From positions 1 through 24,171 of IMG/VR virus record IMGVR_UViG_3300022841_000065: DNA of 24,171 nucleotides. One strand, written 5' to 3'. The position numbers and the translations under genes were made by a program. This document shows positions 9,801-18,049 of this stretch, in pieces. Position 1 is the first letter of the stretch. Every line of letters starts with the position of its first letter. The stretch is from a virus. The notes beneath the pieces were generated by a model. The model ran no database searches and was not told where the DNA came from. It saw nothing but the letters and a program-made list of their open reading frames with translations.

Positions 9801-12800
9801 CAGCATGTTCGCCAAGCAAATCACGTCTCTCCGCGAAGCGGTTAAAAAGCGCTTCGATGACGAGATGGCGGCCGGAGACCCCGCGGCGCGTTCTGACTAC
9901 GATTACTTCACACTCAACAATGACGAGTTTGTGGCCAACGGCATGTCCAGCAAGTCATTTCAGGCCATGTTGGATCGGCTGACCGTGGGCGAGGGCACTG
10001 GCGGCGTATCGCTGTGGACCAAGTTCACCACCGCCATGCGCAACTTTGCTGGTCGTCTACTGGGTCGCACGTTGCGTCCTGTGCGGCGCGACGCACCGTC
10101 GGCGTACGACGTGCTGGACGCCCTGACTATGGAGTTGATTAAAACCCCTGGTGCAATCGTCACTGCGGACCCGGTATTCAGTGCAGCCCTGAACCCGGAC
10201 ACTGCAATGGCGTCGCTAAACAGCCTGTCCAAGCGCGTTGTGGATACCACAAAGGACACCGTCGATAACGTGTTCGAGGGCTGGTCTGCACTGGGCACGA
10301 GTGAGACGATGAAACGGTTTATCGCGAACGCTGCAATTCCACAGCGGAATATGGTTGACTACGCGAAGCGTCACTTCATGAGCACTGACCCCGATACGGG
10401 TGTGGTCACTGACTTGGCCATGGCCACGTACGATGTCACGTCCAAGCACAACGCCACGATTAAAAGCATCAACGATGTGGCCCGGGAGACAATCAACGCT
10501 GTAGCTGGATACCTGCGTAAACAGCCAAACGACGTGAACGCGTTTAATGACTGGGCGTTTCAAGGCAGTGAGTATGGCATTGACGTGCGTAATCCACGCG
10601 ATCACTACGAGTTCCATACGTTGCAGTATTGGGATATGGGCCCGGACGGACGTCCTACAAAGATGAACGTGCAGGTGTTCAAAGGCGCTGACGCGACTAA
10701 AAAACGCACCGCTGCAATGAAGAAGCTAAACTCCGATCTGGCTGCCGACATCGCAGCGGGCCGCCCCGCAACTCGTGGCAACGCCGCGATGAAAAACACA
10801 CCTGAAAAGGATGACGGCACGCTCGACAAGTTCGACGAGTTGAAGGCTATTCAGCAGCAGCTGGATGCAAACAGCAACGGCGAGGCGTCATTAGCCTATG
10901 GCCGTATGCTCGGTCTATACAAGAACCTGCACCGTGAGGCGGCACGCGTGTTTCGCGCCAAGATCGTCGCCATGCTCCCTGGTAATGAAGCCCTGCAGCG
11001 GGTGGTCTATGCCGACATCTTCGACAAGATGTTTACGACCAACCTGCTTGAGGCGTACATGCCGCTGACACGGTCTGGGAAGTATTGGTTGACGTATTCA
11101 ATCCGAAACCAGGACTCCAAAGAGATCGAGACGTTTAAGCAGACGTTCCTCACAGACACAGAGCGTAAGCAAGAACTTGCAGCCCTTGAAGCGTTACCTG
11201 CGGAGCTAGACTTCTCGGATGCCAGCGAGTTCACGTCGTTCAAAGAATACCACCAGCGTGGAGCGCCCACAGCGTTTGTCGCAAAGACCGTGGAGAAGAT
11301 CGACAAGTCGCTCGCCGATCGCACTAAGAAAGAGTACGACACTGTCCTGGCCGCGGAAATTGCACGTCTACAGCCCGACGTGGATGCGGGTAACATCGGT
11401 GCCGATTACGCGGCTGGTGTTGCCGCAGGCGTGGCGGAAAGTGCGTCGCTCGATTACAACGCCAAGTCCGCCGAGGAAGCCAAGACGCTAAAAGAAGACC
11501 TGATTAACATCGCCTTGGAGATGATGCCCGAGCGGTCGTTCATGCAGAGCTATAAGGCGCGTCAAGGAACAAAGGGTTACGAGGGTGGCCGCACGGCGCT
11601 TGGTAACAAGCTGGGTGCACGAGACGCGGTCAACATGATGATGCGCAAGAGTTCTACTATGGCACGGCAGCTTGCAGATGCAGAGTTCAGTGCCAAGGCC
11701 ACGGAGTTAAAGGGCCGGATGACGCGTCATGCTAATGAGCGGTCGCCAAAGGTATCCGCAGCGGAAGACTCGAACATGCGCGTGTCGCTAGACGTCCTGA
11801 CGCGGTCGATGGATAACATCGCTGTTCAGCGATCCGCCGGAGTGAAGGTGCTTAATACGTTCACGTACATGATGACACTGGGCTTCAACGCGTCGTCCGC
11901 CGCTATGAACATGATGGGGCTGCCTACAATCGTTCTAGGCACCCTGGGCGGCAAATACGGATACGCCGAGTCCGCAAAAGCGATTACGGGGGCTATGAAG
12001 ACCTTGGGTAACTCCGGCCGCACCCGTGCAGCTACTCGTGTCGACGAAAACGGAAACCTTGAGGTGTTTGACCGGGACGTGGGGCGCTTCGATGTAACGA
12101 TGGAGAACATCAAGTTCGCCGACTACGATGCGTCCGCGGCGTATAACTCAAGCACCAACAAAGCGGCGCGTCTTGGTGCGCTGGCGAAGGTGTTCGGGGA
12201 AAGAGGCCTGTTTGCTGACTCCGTCCACCACGATAACCTCGACGTGCAGGGTATGGCTACAGGCGGTGCGTGGCAGAAGTTCGTGGAGTTCGGTGCGTGG
12301 GGTATGCACAAGACAGAGATTATCGTACGCGAGTCCACGGCTATCGCTGCGTTCGAGCTTGAGCTGGACCGTATCGCCAAAGCCAACGGCAGCGACGTGT
12401 TAACCGATGCTGATCTGGAGGCGGCTGCCCTCGAAGCAGTGTACGTCACAGAGCTGACCAACGGCACAATCGCAGCGGCCTCACAGCCTAACTTCGCGCA
12501 GCACGGCATCATGCCGATGATGTATATGTTTAAGCGTTACCCGCTGGCGATCTTTAACCTGATGGGAACGCTTGCCCACCAGTCGTTCCCTGGCCACGCC
12601 AAGTTACTCGCCGAGTTCGGCAGCGTAGACGCACCCGAGTACATAGACGGTATGCAAGCGCGTAAAGTAGCGCGGCTGCAGCTTGCCGGTGTCGTCGGTA
12701 ACGTAGGGTTGTGGGCCGGTGTTGCGGGTATGCCGCTGTACGGTGCGTTGACCAGCGCGCTTGACATGATCTTCAAAGACGAAGACGAACTCGACTCGGA

Positions 12801-13527
12801 CACACTGTTCCGCATCGCTATCGGTGAGGGCGCATCGCGCGGCCTCGCAAACTACTTGTTCGGGGTGGAGGCATCCAGCCGTATCGGCCTCGCCAATATG
12901 TTCTACCGTGATCCGTTCCGGTCTGCAGATAACCCACCACTGTGGAACTTCCTTGAGGGTGCGGGGGGACCGGTCGTCGGCCTTACCAACTCCATCCTTA
13001 CGCGCACTGGAGACCTGATATCCACCGGACAAACGGGACGCGCAATCGAGTCCATCTCGCCTGCCTCGCTTCGCAACGTGATGAAAGCCATGCGGTTTAC
13101 GTCGGCCGGCGGCGCGGAGTCATCCCGCGGTGATATGATCGCCGATATCAGCGCGGGTCAGGTGCTTGGTCAGATGCTTGGCTTCTCGCCAGCGTCTTAT
13201 ATTCGTCAGACGCAGCTTAACGGCGCGCTCAAGACGATGGACATGGCGATATCGTCACAGCGTACAGCGGCCCTGCGTCGCCTTAACGTCGCCCAGCGCA
13301 CGGGGAACGCGGCGGGTGTGTCTGATGCACGCGACATTATCGCCAACTTCAACGAGCGGAACCCAGACTACCGGATCGACGCTGATACCGAAGCGCGGTC
13401 CTCTAAAGCGTTCACGTCCACCACTGCACGTATGCAGCACGGTATACAGTACAACACGCGCACGGAGGCGCGTATGGCGCAGTGGCTCGCCTACTTTGAA
13501 GGCAACGGCCCCAAGCCCTCCATCTAA
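6889..13527 (+). CDS. 2,212-aa internal virion / ejection megaprotein with HExxH metallopeptidase domain
   Basis: The gene begins 18 bases after the previous stop, with a weak TGGA ribosome site. Residues about 147-178 form a Gly/Ala-rich hydrophobic stretch (GATIGATVGVGLTAGPVAG) that could act in or on membrane. Residues about 300-640 are Ala/Pro/Thr/Asp-rich and probably disordered, with a tandem VDIEPT unit. HEVFH at 956-960, with downstream NNDEFVAN (Glu at 1013), matches a zinc metallopeptidase with a Glu third ligand; a similar HE..H...EFVAE pattern occurs in other phage virion megaproteins. The C-terminal third, including MMYMFKRYPLAIFN near 1877 and an Arg/Gly/Pro-rich end, resembles the large polyvalent-protein-associated region of podovirus internal proteins. 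It is probably packaged and ejected with DNA, analogous to T7 gp16 or N4 internal proteins; the peptidase activity is inferred. Confidence 0.75.
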   Translation: MGNLSITSKSTGQTYDVLISGDTPTPTETARATAMIQQRDAVIAADYEAVNGRPMPVADGTALGRGIDRGKTAAFNSLGVAAESLGQATGIAGLAGFGADMQGDARAEQIRENVNMPAPTSFSDAEGVGGFLTALGETAGQTLPEMGATIGATVGVGLTAGPVAGLAAGWATAVPLFTGRNVERQRAEVAAGRLPEVDLWKAFMTAGGQAALNSIGDKLLIGPLAKSGKNIFSRVGIGATQGAASEIPTEVGQQVLERLQAGMPLDNDEAIAEYKEAAIGAGFLGAGFGGAGAPIRGAINDKIARDVADAPTADSTADPMADAAGDAITTTPGERAPITAEIMAEVTGDMPDVDIEPTVDIEPTVAAPTATLDTPTAVVNTPLADAAVDSNALADSLGVRKGANVRKKIAAMTPGDPAILDALEAYSVNPRVVKATPKAATAVKQYVDAQRAAPTADLAAPDAAVTPLEETGDVGSPTPAPAGNSPDASQPDAANIDIAAPVASAPVTPARNDAAVGDPARDVPPADMAARALDTSLTPEPTAIPDAAPDAATPAVSQAGAAVTVSPARPVAAPKSVASTPELVSAVVTPEQRNAAPGLATGAARQSIPAGVAGAPSVVRPPETTPARRTGYTVQSQVEYDTARQEVRTRFDETASPQLKSEERLYAGTYGDVPDVMVAGDYLSITALLRSTVSTRTSMEKAAFTFFSKNSDPVKALAGIGYALDPREPAIRRASVDERVVPEYYRGTGRTAGGLAAKWVDANLSPDATDFVLTTAEEMSTEAAIDVLDAYAQSSEAARIQAEKASLRTLLTQEAITNKDFDARISALDAQAKALKALPVDSMASMRRGINSRTHPTALSALRQGDLVGALNAIAATTTDPVIQRLATALAPFMGDVSVSVVPARDAPTNPDGSVNPLWMKFNDGTGEEANAVYYTDGSIFFADLPDGLSVSTIMHEVFHAATATELRRPNSMFAKQITSLREAVKKRFDDEMAAGDPAARSDYDYFTLNNDEFVANGMSSKSFQAMLDRLTVGEGTGGVSLWTKFTTAMRNFAGRLLGRTLRPVRRDAPSAYDVLDALTMELIKTPGAIVTADPVFSAALNPDTAMASLNSLSKRVVDTTKDTVDNVFEGWSALGTSETMKRFIANAAIPQRNMVDYAKRHFMSTDPDTGVVTDLAMATYDVTSKHNATIKSINDVARETINAVAGYLRKQPNDVNAFNDWAFQGSEYGIDVRNPRDHYEFHTLQYWDMGPDGRPTKMNVQVFKGADATKKRTAAMKKLNSDLAADIAAGRPATRGNAAMKNTPEKDDGTLDKFDELKAIQQQLDANSNGEASLAYGRMLGLYKNLHREAARVFRAKIVAMLPGNEALQRVVYADIFDKMFTTNLLEAYMPLTRSGKYWLTYSIRNQDSKEIETFKQTFLTDTERKQELAALEALPAELDFSDASEFTSFKEYHQRGAPTAFVAKTVEKIDKSLADRTKKEYDTVLAAEIARLQPDVDAGNIGADYAAGVAAGVAESASLDYNAKSAEEAKTLKEDLINIALEMMPERSFMQSYKARQGTKGYEGGRTALGNKLGARDAVNMMMRKSSTMARQLADAEFSAKATELKGRMTRHANERSPKVSAAEDSNMRVSLDVLTRSMDNIAVQRSAGVKVLNTFTYMMTLGFNASSAAMNMMGLPTIVLGTLGGKYGYAESAKAITGAMKTLGNSGRTRAATRVDENGNLEVFDRDVGRFDVTMENIKFADYDASAAYNSSTNKAARLGALAKVFGERGLFADSVHHDNLDVQGMATGGAWQKFVEFGAWGMHKTEIIVRESTAIAAFELELDRIAKANGSDVLTDADLEAAALEAVYVTELTNGTIAAASQPNFAQHGIMPMMYMFKRYPLAIFNLMGTLAHQSFPGHAKLLAEFGSVDAPEYIDGMQARKVARLQLAGVVGNVGLWAGVAGMPLYGALTSALDMIFKDEDELDSDTLFRIAIGEGASRGLANYLFGVEASSRIGLANMFYRDPFRSADNPPLWNFLEGAGGPVVGLTNSILTRTGDLISTGQTGRAIESISPASLRNVMKAMRFTSAGGAESSRGDMIADISAGQVLGQMLGFSPASYIRQTQLNGALKTMDMAISSQRTAALRRLNVAQRTGNAAGVSDARDIIANFNERNPDYRIDADTEARSSKAFTSTTARMQHGIQYNTRTEARMAQWLAYFEGNGPKPSI
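7945..7980 (+). repeat. 18-bp perfect tandem duplication
   Basis: GTTGACATTGAGCCTACC occurs twice head to tail (7945-7962 and 7963-7980). It encodes VDIEPTVDIEPT in the disordered linker of the megaprotein. Confidence 0.85.
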
Positions 13528-13534
13528 ACGCAAA

Positions 13535-13564
13535 AGCCCCGCTTGGAGTTAACCAAGCGGGGCT
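13535..13564 (-). terminator. Intrinsic terminator between the convergent arms
   Basis: AGCCCCGCTTGG at 13535-13546 and CCAAGCGGGGCT at 13553-13564 form a perfect 12-bp GC-rich stem with a six-base loop. Read leftward the stem is followed by TTTTGCGTTT, giving a short U-tract, so the fit is best for the minus-strand replication operon. Read rightward the stem is followed by GATGGAGG with no T-run, so termination of the virion operon would rely on the hairpin alone. The stem begins only eight bases after the stop of the 2,212-aa gene and 44 bases beyond the stop of the last minus-strand gene. Confidence 0.85.
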
Positions 13565-13607
13565 GATGGAGGATGTCGCCTATGGACTAACCGACACGCG
13601 GTTCATA

Positions 13608-13835
13608 TCACGACTTGCGCCAGAACCGAATACCAAAAACACCATCTTCGATAACAACTTTATGTATCAGCGATATGTTTTTGTAGAACGCGACCTCGTT
13701 TATCTGCTTGATCGCGCGGTTTATGGCAATGCACGGCACGAATAAGGACATTCCAACGTCCCAAACGTCCCATGCAATACACACTCGCACCCCGTCAGGG
13801 TACAGGTCGTCTTCACGTACTATGCGTTTTGACAT
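13608..13835 (-). CDS. 75-aa hypothetical protein at the end of the replication operon
   Basis: I use the ATG at 13835; a GTG directly before it could also serve. The product reads like a small phage protein with IAWDVWDVGMSLFVP, then AIKQINEVAFYKN helix, and a GVFGIRFWRKS ending. A pattern of 'W..F.VG.S.F.P......A........G......R...EG..G.RFWR' is one I associate with small uncharacterised phage proteins, but I cannot name a function. It overlaps the 3' end of the primase-helicase gene by 23 bp, which implies translational coupling, and is the last gene before the terminator. No Cys pairs, signal peptide or membrane segment are visible. Confidence 0.6.
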   Translation of the reverse strand: MSKRIVREDDLYPDGVRVCIAWDVWDVGMSLFVPCIAINRAIKQINEVAFYKNISLIHKVVIEDGVFGIRFWRKS

Positions 13836-16695
13836 CACTAAGGTCCATGGCGATAGACAGGACAGTCGTGGCGGGTAGCTTTAGGTGCGTGCCCTTACCC
13901 ATACACTTCTGCAACTTAGCCACCTCATAGTGCGCCGCAAGACCCTCGACCATAGCACCGTAATTCAGCTGCGCTTTTGCGCACCACGCCTTCAACGGTT
14001 TCTGCAGTAGGAACAGGCGCCCTAAGTCAGTCTCGTATCGCGCAACCAACTTACCGTGCGGCACCGCTTCGGGGACGATCAATTCATCGACGCCTGGCTG
14101 GGCCGGGCCGCGCAAGTCTTGCGTGCTCTTGATGCGCAAGATGTTGTTCCAGTGATCGGCGATATACTCGTTGAGTACGTCGTCCCATGTCTTCGCATTA
14201 TCCTCGGTATACGACGCGTCGTCGGTCAGGAGACGAACCACGTACTTGAACAGGCGAGCCGTGTCGTAATTAACCAACCCCAATTCCTTGGCGATGGTGA
14301 TACCGGTCAGCGCACACGCAAACCCCGCCGACTTAAACCGGTGAGGTGCGCTTAATCCTGCTGCCGCGTCGAGTTTCTGCTGCACGGCATCGAACAGGGT
14401 GCGCACCCGGTCGAGGTTAGACATCACGTAGCGCATGTATACGTCACCGGCCACGCCGTAGTGCTTTTCCTTGATATCCTTAGCGAACTTGTCGGTGTCA
14501 GCCTTGGCACCTGCACTGACGTAATCCTTGAGACGCACCTCGAACACACGTTCTTTCTCCGCGCGGCAGTCTGCCTTTATTGACTCGATACGCGCGTGCC
14601 AGCTCATGTTACCGGAACTCACCACGAGACAGGCCCACGCTGCACCGCGTGTTCGTTCTCTGTTAGAGCCGCCAGTCATGCGGTTCTTTTGGCGGCCACC
14701 GGACACAGCGTATGCCAAGTCACTAAGCGCATGTGGATCGGTGTTTGTCATCTCGTCGAACATAGCGAACACATTCTTGTACACCTCAAGCCGGTTCAGC
14801 TTGGCGTTCGCAGTGTCTTTGTTGTCCATCGCAAGTTCTTCGGGGTCGCCCCATATGGACATAGCTGCAAGCTGCACGGTTGTTTTACCGTACCCAGTGG
14901 CCCCATCGAGGTGCATCACAAACCCGTTGACCGCGGATAACGCCATAAGCGGCGACCCGAAACCGAACGCCATAACCAGCTGATACAGCTCCATACCTTC
15001 TTGGTTATAAATATCCATGGAGTTGCACCAATCTGCAGTCGTGCCGCGCATCTCGAACGCAGGTATAAGCTGCGCGGTCGATGGTGTCGGCGGATTGTAT
15101 GCGACCTTGCCTGGAAGGTATTCGCGATCCCCCAGCAAGAACGACTCCATATTGTCCGTCCATCCGAATTGACGGTGGGCTTTGTCCGCAGCCGCTTTGG
15201 CCTGCAGTTCGTTAATCCAATCTACCATGTAATCTCCAATCTTATCCCATCCTTTGATGTTCTTTGCGGTGATGCCTTGGGACGATAGGCGCTTCCGCAA
15301 ATCCTGGCCTGACGCAACCTGCCACTGCGGCACGGTAAATTCCCGCACCCCGTCATTCGGGAGGTGCAGTCGTATAACCACAGAGTCCCCGTCGTCGGGG
15401 TCATAGATACGTCGAGTGGCGTACAGGTCATGGTGATACACGAAATCCTGCACGTCTTCGCCGTCGTCGTCTTGCGTGATCTTATATACCCCGCCAGCAG
15501 CGCCTCGTAGATACGGCGCCGGTGGCTTCGGTATGATGTATTCTTGCTGCGTACCGCCACTGCGTGCGTTCGGCTCGTTGGCTAAGACCTTTATCTCCTC
15601 GACGCCGCCTTCAACTGCAGGTGCGAAGTTCGTAGATTTAAGCTCTTTACCTATGGTTATTGGCGACTTGATCTTACCATATAACGGGCAGTCTACGCAC
15701 AGGCCGGGGTTATAGTCGTCGAAGCGCTCGCACAGGTACGGTCCTTTGATGCGCCCTGCCTTGTACGTGGTGTCTTCTTCGTCATATCCGGGGTGCCCTT
15801 TAGACAGTTTGTGTATCGCTGTGGCCTCGTCAACGCAGTGTGCGGCGACGGATAGCGCGGCACGCCACTGTGGTTCGTCCAAGTCCTCGGGGTTTAGCAG
15901 GGCGTGCTTGATGTGCGCGCACCCGCGATCCTGCAATGACTTCTTAGCGATCGTACCGAACCGGCTCGTGCTGTTCTGGATAAGAATATCACCCACGCCC
16001 GCCATACCTTCCGGCAGGGCCAAGCCGTGAAACGCTGCCGGCAACATCACTGCCGCGGACGCGCCAAGCAATTCGGCGATATCACCTAGCGAAACATGCG
16101 CGGGGGTATCTACGCCCACAATGGCAACAGGGCGAGGTTCATCCTGCTTGTGGTTGTGTGTGCCAGGGACGCGCAGTATTCGCGCCGCGTCGGCCGTGAT
16201 CGTCGGGTCCGCCTTGAAGCCGTGCTGCTTGCACAGCTCCTTTAGGCGGGTTGCAACGGGCAGCCATTCAGCCAACGTAGCCGGTTTGTCGAGGCTCCAG
16301 TATACGTGCACGCCTCCGCCGCTGTCGATCATGATGGGGCGCGGCATACCGAGGCGTCTACAGAAGTCACGAAGTTTTGCTGTCGCGTCGGACTTACTGT
16401 CAAATTTAAGGGGGTCGTCTAGGTCAACGTCGAGATCAAGGAACAAAGAGCGCATCTGTGACACGCACTCCACGGTGCGCATTTTCTTGCCCTTGTCGTT
16501 CTCCTCACCGGTGAACGTGCCCAATGCGAAGTAGGTGTCGTATCCTTTGTCGTCAAGCGACTCGGCTTTCGTAACCAACTCCGTGATGTCTGTGTAGAAT
16601 AACTGTACCCGGCTAGATGTGTCTTTTTTAGCTGCGAATAGGCAGTAGTGGCCTGTGTCCCCGAGGGACCGGCGCATAAAATCAGTGGTGTTCAT
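13813..16695 (-). CDS. Primase-helicase fusion (AEP-type primase plus P-loop helicase)
   Basis: The 960-aa protein starts at ATG 16695 behind GAGGAAG. The N-terminal third has archaeo-eukaryotic primase motifs: LFLDLDVD at about 84-91 with metal-binding Asp residues, SGGGVHVYW at 125-133 with the catalytic His, and ARILRVPGTHNHK at 171-183. A middle section carries CERFDDYNPGLCVDCP, a possible zinc cluster. The C-terminal half is a helicase of the kind found beside or fused to such primases: Walker A GATGYGKT at 598-605 and Walker B VFAMFDEM ending with D647 E648, then a sensor-like VVSSGN. The protein would lay primers and unwind DNA at the replication fork, replacing the T7 gp4 DnaG/DnaB-type fusion. 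It follows the ssDNA-binding protein gene. Domain calls rest on visible motifs; the exact helicase family (DUF927-like) is less sure. Confidence 0.85.
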   Translation of the reverse strand: MNTTDFMRRSLGDTGHYCLFAAKKDTSSRVQLFYTDITELVTKAESLDDKGYDTYFALGTFTGEENDKGKKMRTVECVSQMRSLFLDLDVDLDDPLKFDSKSDATAKLRDFCRRLGMPRPIMIDSGGGVHVYWSLDKPATLAEWLPVATRLKELCKQHGFKADPTITADAARILRVPGTHNHKQDEPRPVAIVGVDTPAHVSLGDIAELLGASAAVMLPAAFHGLALPEGMAGVGDILIQNSTSRFGTIAKKSLQDRGCAHIKHALLNPEDLDEPQWRAALSVAAHCVDEATAIHKLSKGHPGYDEEDTTYKAGRIKGPYLCERFDDYNPGLCVDCPLYGKIKSPITIGKELKSTNFAPAVEGGVEEIKVLANEPNARSGGTQQEYIIPKPPAPYLRGAAGGVYKITQDDDGEDVQDFVYHHDLYATRRIYDPDDGDSVVIRLHLPNDGVREFTVPQWQVASGQDLRKRLSSQGITAKNIKGWDKIGDYMVDWINELQAKAAADKAHRQFGWTDNMESFLLGDREYLPGKVAYNPPTPSTAQLIPAFEMRGTTADWCNSMDIYNQEGMELYQLVMAFGFGSPLMALSAVNGFVMHLDGATGYGKTTVQLAAMSIWGDPEELAMDNKDTANAKLNRLEVYKNVFAMFDEMTNTDPHALSDLAYAVSGGRQKNRMTGGSNRERTRGAAWACLVVSSGNMSWHARIESIKADCRAEKERVFEVRLKDYVSAGAKADTDKFAKDIKEKHYGVAGDVYMRYVMSNLDRVRTLFDAVQQKLDAAAGLSAPHRFKSAGFACALTGITIAKELGLVNYDTARLFKYVVRLLTDDASYTEDNAKTWDDVLNEYIADHWNNILRIKSTQDLRGPAQPGVDELIVPEAVPHGKLVARYETDLGRLFLLQKPLKAWCAKAQLNYGAMVEGLAAHYEVAKLQKCMGKGTHLKLPATTVLSIAMDLSDVKTHST

Positions 16696-16722
16696 AAGGC
16701 CTGCTTCCTCTAAAGGGATATA

Positions 16723-16748
16723 CGGGGCTGCGCTTCCACACAGCCCCG
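16723..16748 (-). promoter_or_regulatory. Intercistronic hairpin before the primase gene
   Basis: In the 69-base gap, CGGGGCTG (16723-16730) and CAGCCCCG (16741-16748) form an 8-bp GC stem with a ten-base loop. On the transcribed strand it is followed by TATATCCCTTTAG and the ribosome site, without a U-run. It may be an attenuator, an mRNA-stability element or an RNase site rather than a full terminator. Confidence 0.5.
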
Positions 16749-16764
16749 AATGGTCGGGGGGTAT

Positions 16765-17844
16765 TTAGTCCCAACCAGACAGCGCCTCCTGCACGGCGGC
16801 GTCAGCTTTAACGGTGGGCTTCTTCTTGGACACCTTCTTCGGCTCGTCTACAGTTTCACCGTCGTCTACGTCAGACGCGCTGTCACTTTCTGCGGCCTTT
16901 GCCCTGGCTTTTGCCTTGGCGCGTGCAGCTGCGGCGGCTTCTTCTTCGGCTTCTTCTTCGGCTTCGGCCTTGGCACGGGCCTTGGCACGGGCTTCTTTGC
17001 GCGCTTTAGCTGCTGCCGCTTCGGCTTCGTCGTCGTCTTCATCATCCGACGGCTTCGCTTTTGGCTCGGGCTTCGGCTCTGTCTTCGCTTTCGACTCGGG
17101 CTTCTTACCGTCTTCGCCGTCGTCTTTCTTATACACAGTCAGCGTCGCTGCTGTCTCGGCAGCTTCGGTGCCATACGCTTCCACTGCAAGGGCCAATTCT
17201 TCCTCGTCTAAGGGACGCGCTGGCTTGAAGTACAGCTTCGGTGTCTCGCTGTCTTCATCAAACGACATCGTCGTTACGAGCGCCGCCATGGCCAGACCGT
17301 TAGCCTTGAGGTAACGTGCATACGCCTGGATAGGCATAGACGACCCCTTGGCCTCGCCAAAGATACTCGTCGCCGGTATCTGGAATTGGTACACATTCTC
17401 AAAGTCACCTGCCAGGCAGATAGCTGTACGGATGGAGTACCGGCACGCGCGGGAGTCGCCCTGCCCAGAACCTTTGATGTTCATCTTACAGTCGCGGCAC
17501 GCGCTCGCTTGACGCGTCTCTGCTGGCACGTCTGCGGACGGGGTCTCTTGGTTCGTAGACCAGCACGCAGGTGCTTCGGATTTGTCAGCGTCGTATGTAC
17601 CCTCGAAGTACGTGCGGTTGATGCCCGAGATACGCAGGATAACTACGTCCATTGAACCGGACGAATTAACGCGGATTTGCTCGCCGCCGACGATCTCACG
17701 GAAGCGACCCCCGCGAATACTGATGCGTCGCGTGGTGCCGCCGGTGCTGGCTAGGTTATCTGTCTCGGCCATCATCTTTGCGAACATGTCGTTGTTCGAC
17801 AGTGCGGTCGTCTTAAATGCGGTCAGGTCTGTTGCGTCACTCAT
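16765..17844 (-). CDS. Probable ssDNA-binding protein with zinc site and charged tail
   Basis: The 359-aa product starts at ATG 17844 with AAGGAC upstream, overlapping the HTH gene by 8 bp. Residues 1-235 look folded: strand-rich RRISIRGGRFREIVGG and VVILRISGINRTYFEG, then a four-Cys zinc site at C94, C116, C119 and C134 in a CW...CRDC...GSGQGDSRACR context. That context recurs in a phage family usually found in replication modules and often considered ssDNA-binding. From about 240 the chain is highly charged low-complexity: a Lys/Glu/Pro part, an Asp/Glu cluster, a long Ala/Arg/Lys/Glu helix, and a short ending LSGWD. An acidic tail ending in a hydrophobic-acidic tip resembles SSB tails that recruit partners. 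Neighbouring primase-helicase supports the role; direct homology to a named SSB is not shown. Confidence 0.6.
   Translation of the reverse strand: MSDATDLTAFKTTALSNNDMFAKMMAETDNLASTGGTTRRISIRGGRFREIVGGEQIRVNSSGSMDVVILRISGINRTYFEGTYDADKSEAPACWSTNQETPSADVPAETRQASACRDCKMNIKGSGQGDSRACRYSIRTAICLAGDFENVYQFQIPATSIFGEAKGSSMPIQAYARYLKANGLAMAALVTTMSFDEDSETPKLYFKPARPLDEEELALAVEAYGTEAAETAATLTVYKKDDGEDGKKPESKAKTEPKPEPKAKPSDDEDDDEAEAAAAKARKEARAKARAKAEAEEEAEEEAAAAARAKAKARAKAAESDSASDVDDGETVDEPKKVSKKKPTVKADAAVQEALSGWD
16895..17060 (-). repeat. Low-complexity Ala/Lys/Arg/Glu coding repeat
   Basis: The plus strand shows repeated GGCTTCTTCTTC and CTTGGCACGGG units here. On the coding strand they give repeated KARAKA and AEAEEEAEEE blocks in the tail of the probable ssDNA-binding protein. 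This is internal coding repetition, not a separate element. Confidence 0.7.
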
Positions 17845-18049
17845 TTTCGGTGTCCTTATGCTTATCAGCAGTGTTTGCAGCGGTGAGAACCGCCTGGATT
17901 GCCTTGAGATCGAAACGATACACGGCGTCTACATGAATGTATGTAGCCGGTGGTATCTTACCGCTGCGCACCCACTTACGCGCCGTGGATACGGACACGC
18001 TAAAGTGAGCAGCTAATTCTTTGATGGTGGAGGTCGCCTGAATATCCAT
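17837..18049 (-). CDS. Small helix-turn-helix DNA-binding protein
   Basis: The 70-aa product uses ATG 18049, which shares its A with the upstream TGA (TGATG); AAGGGGC lies six to seven bases before. STIKELAAHFSVSVSTARKW and VRSGKIPPATYIHVDAVYRF form the winged-HTH/excisionase pattern: a helix, a tight turn, a recognition helix with ARKWVRSGKIP, then a short wing with the aromatic 'YRF' strand and an LKAI helix. This matches MerR/AlpA/Xis-type 'helix-turn-helix domain 17' folds. Placed between replication genes without an integrase in view, it is more likely a transcriptional regulator or origin-binding factor than an excisionase. The C-terminal tail is charged. Confidence 0.7.
   Translation of the reverse strand: MDIQATSTIKELAAHFSVSVSTARKWVRSGKIPPATYIHVDAVYRFDLKAIQAVLTAANTADKHKDTENE

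Noticed and set aside
16750-17314. Two plus-strand open frames rich in Phe/Gly/Leu or Ser/Ala
   Set aside because: They are shadows of the repeated charged tail of the SSB-like gene; their hydrophobic look comes from the complement of Glu/Lys/Ala codons.
17837-18049. HTH protein as an excisionase of a temperate phage
   Set aside because: No integrase, attachment site or repressor pair is visible, and it is embedded in replication genes.
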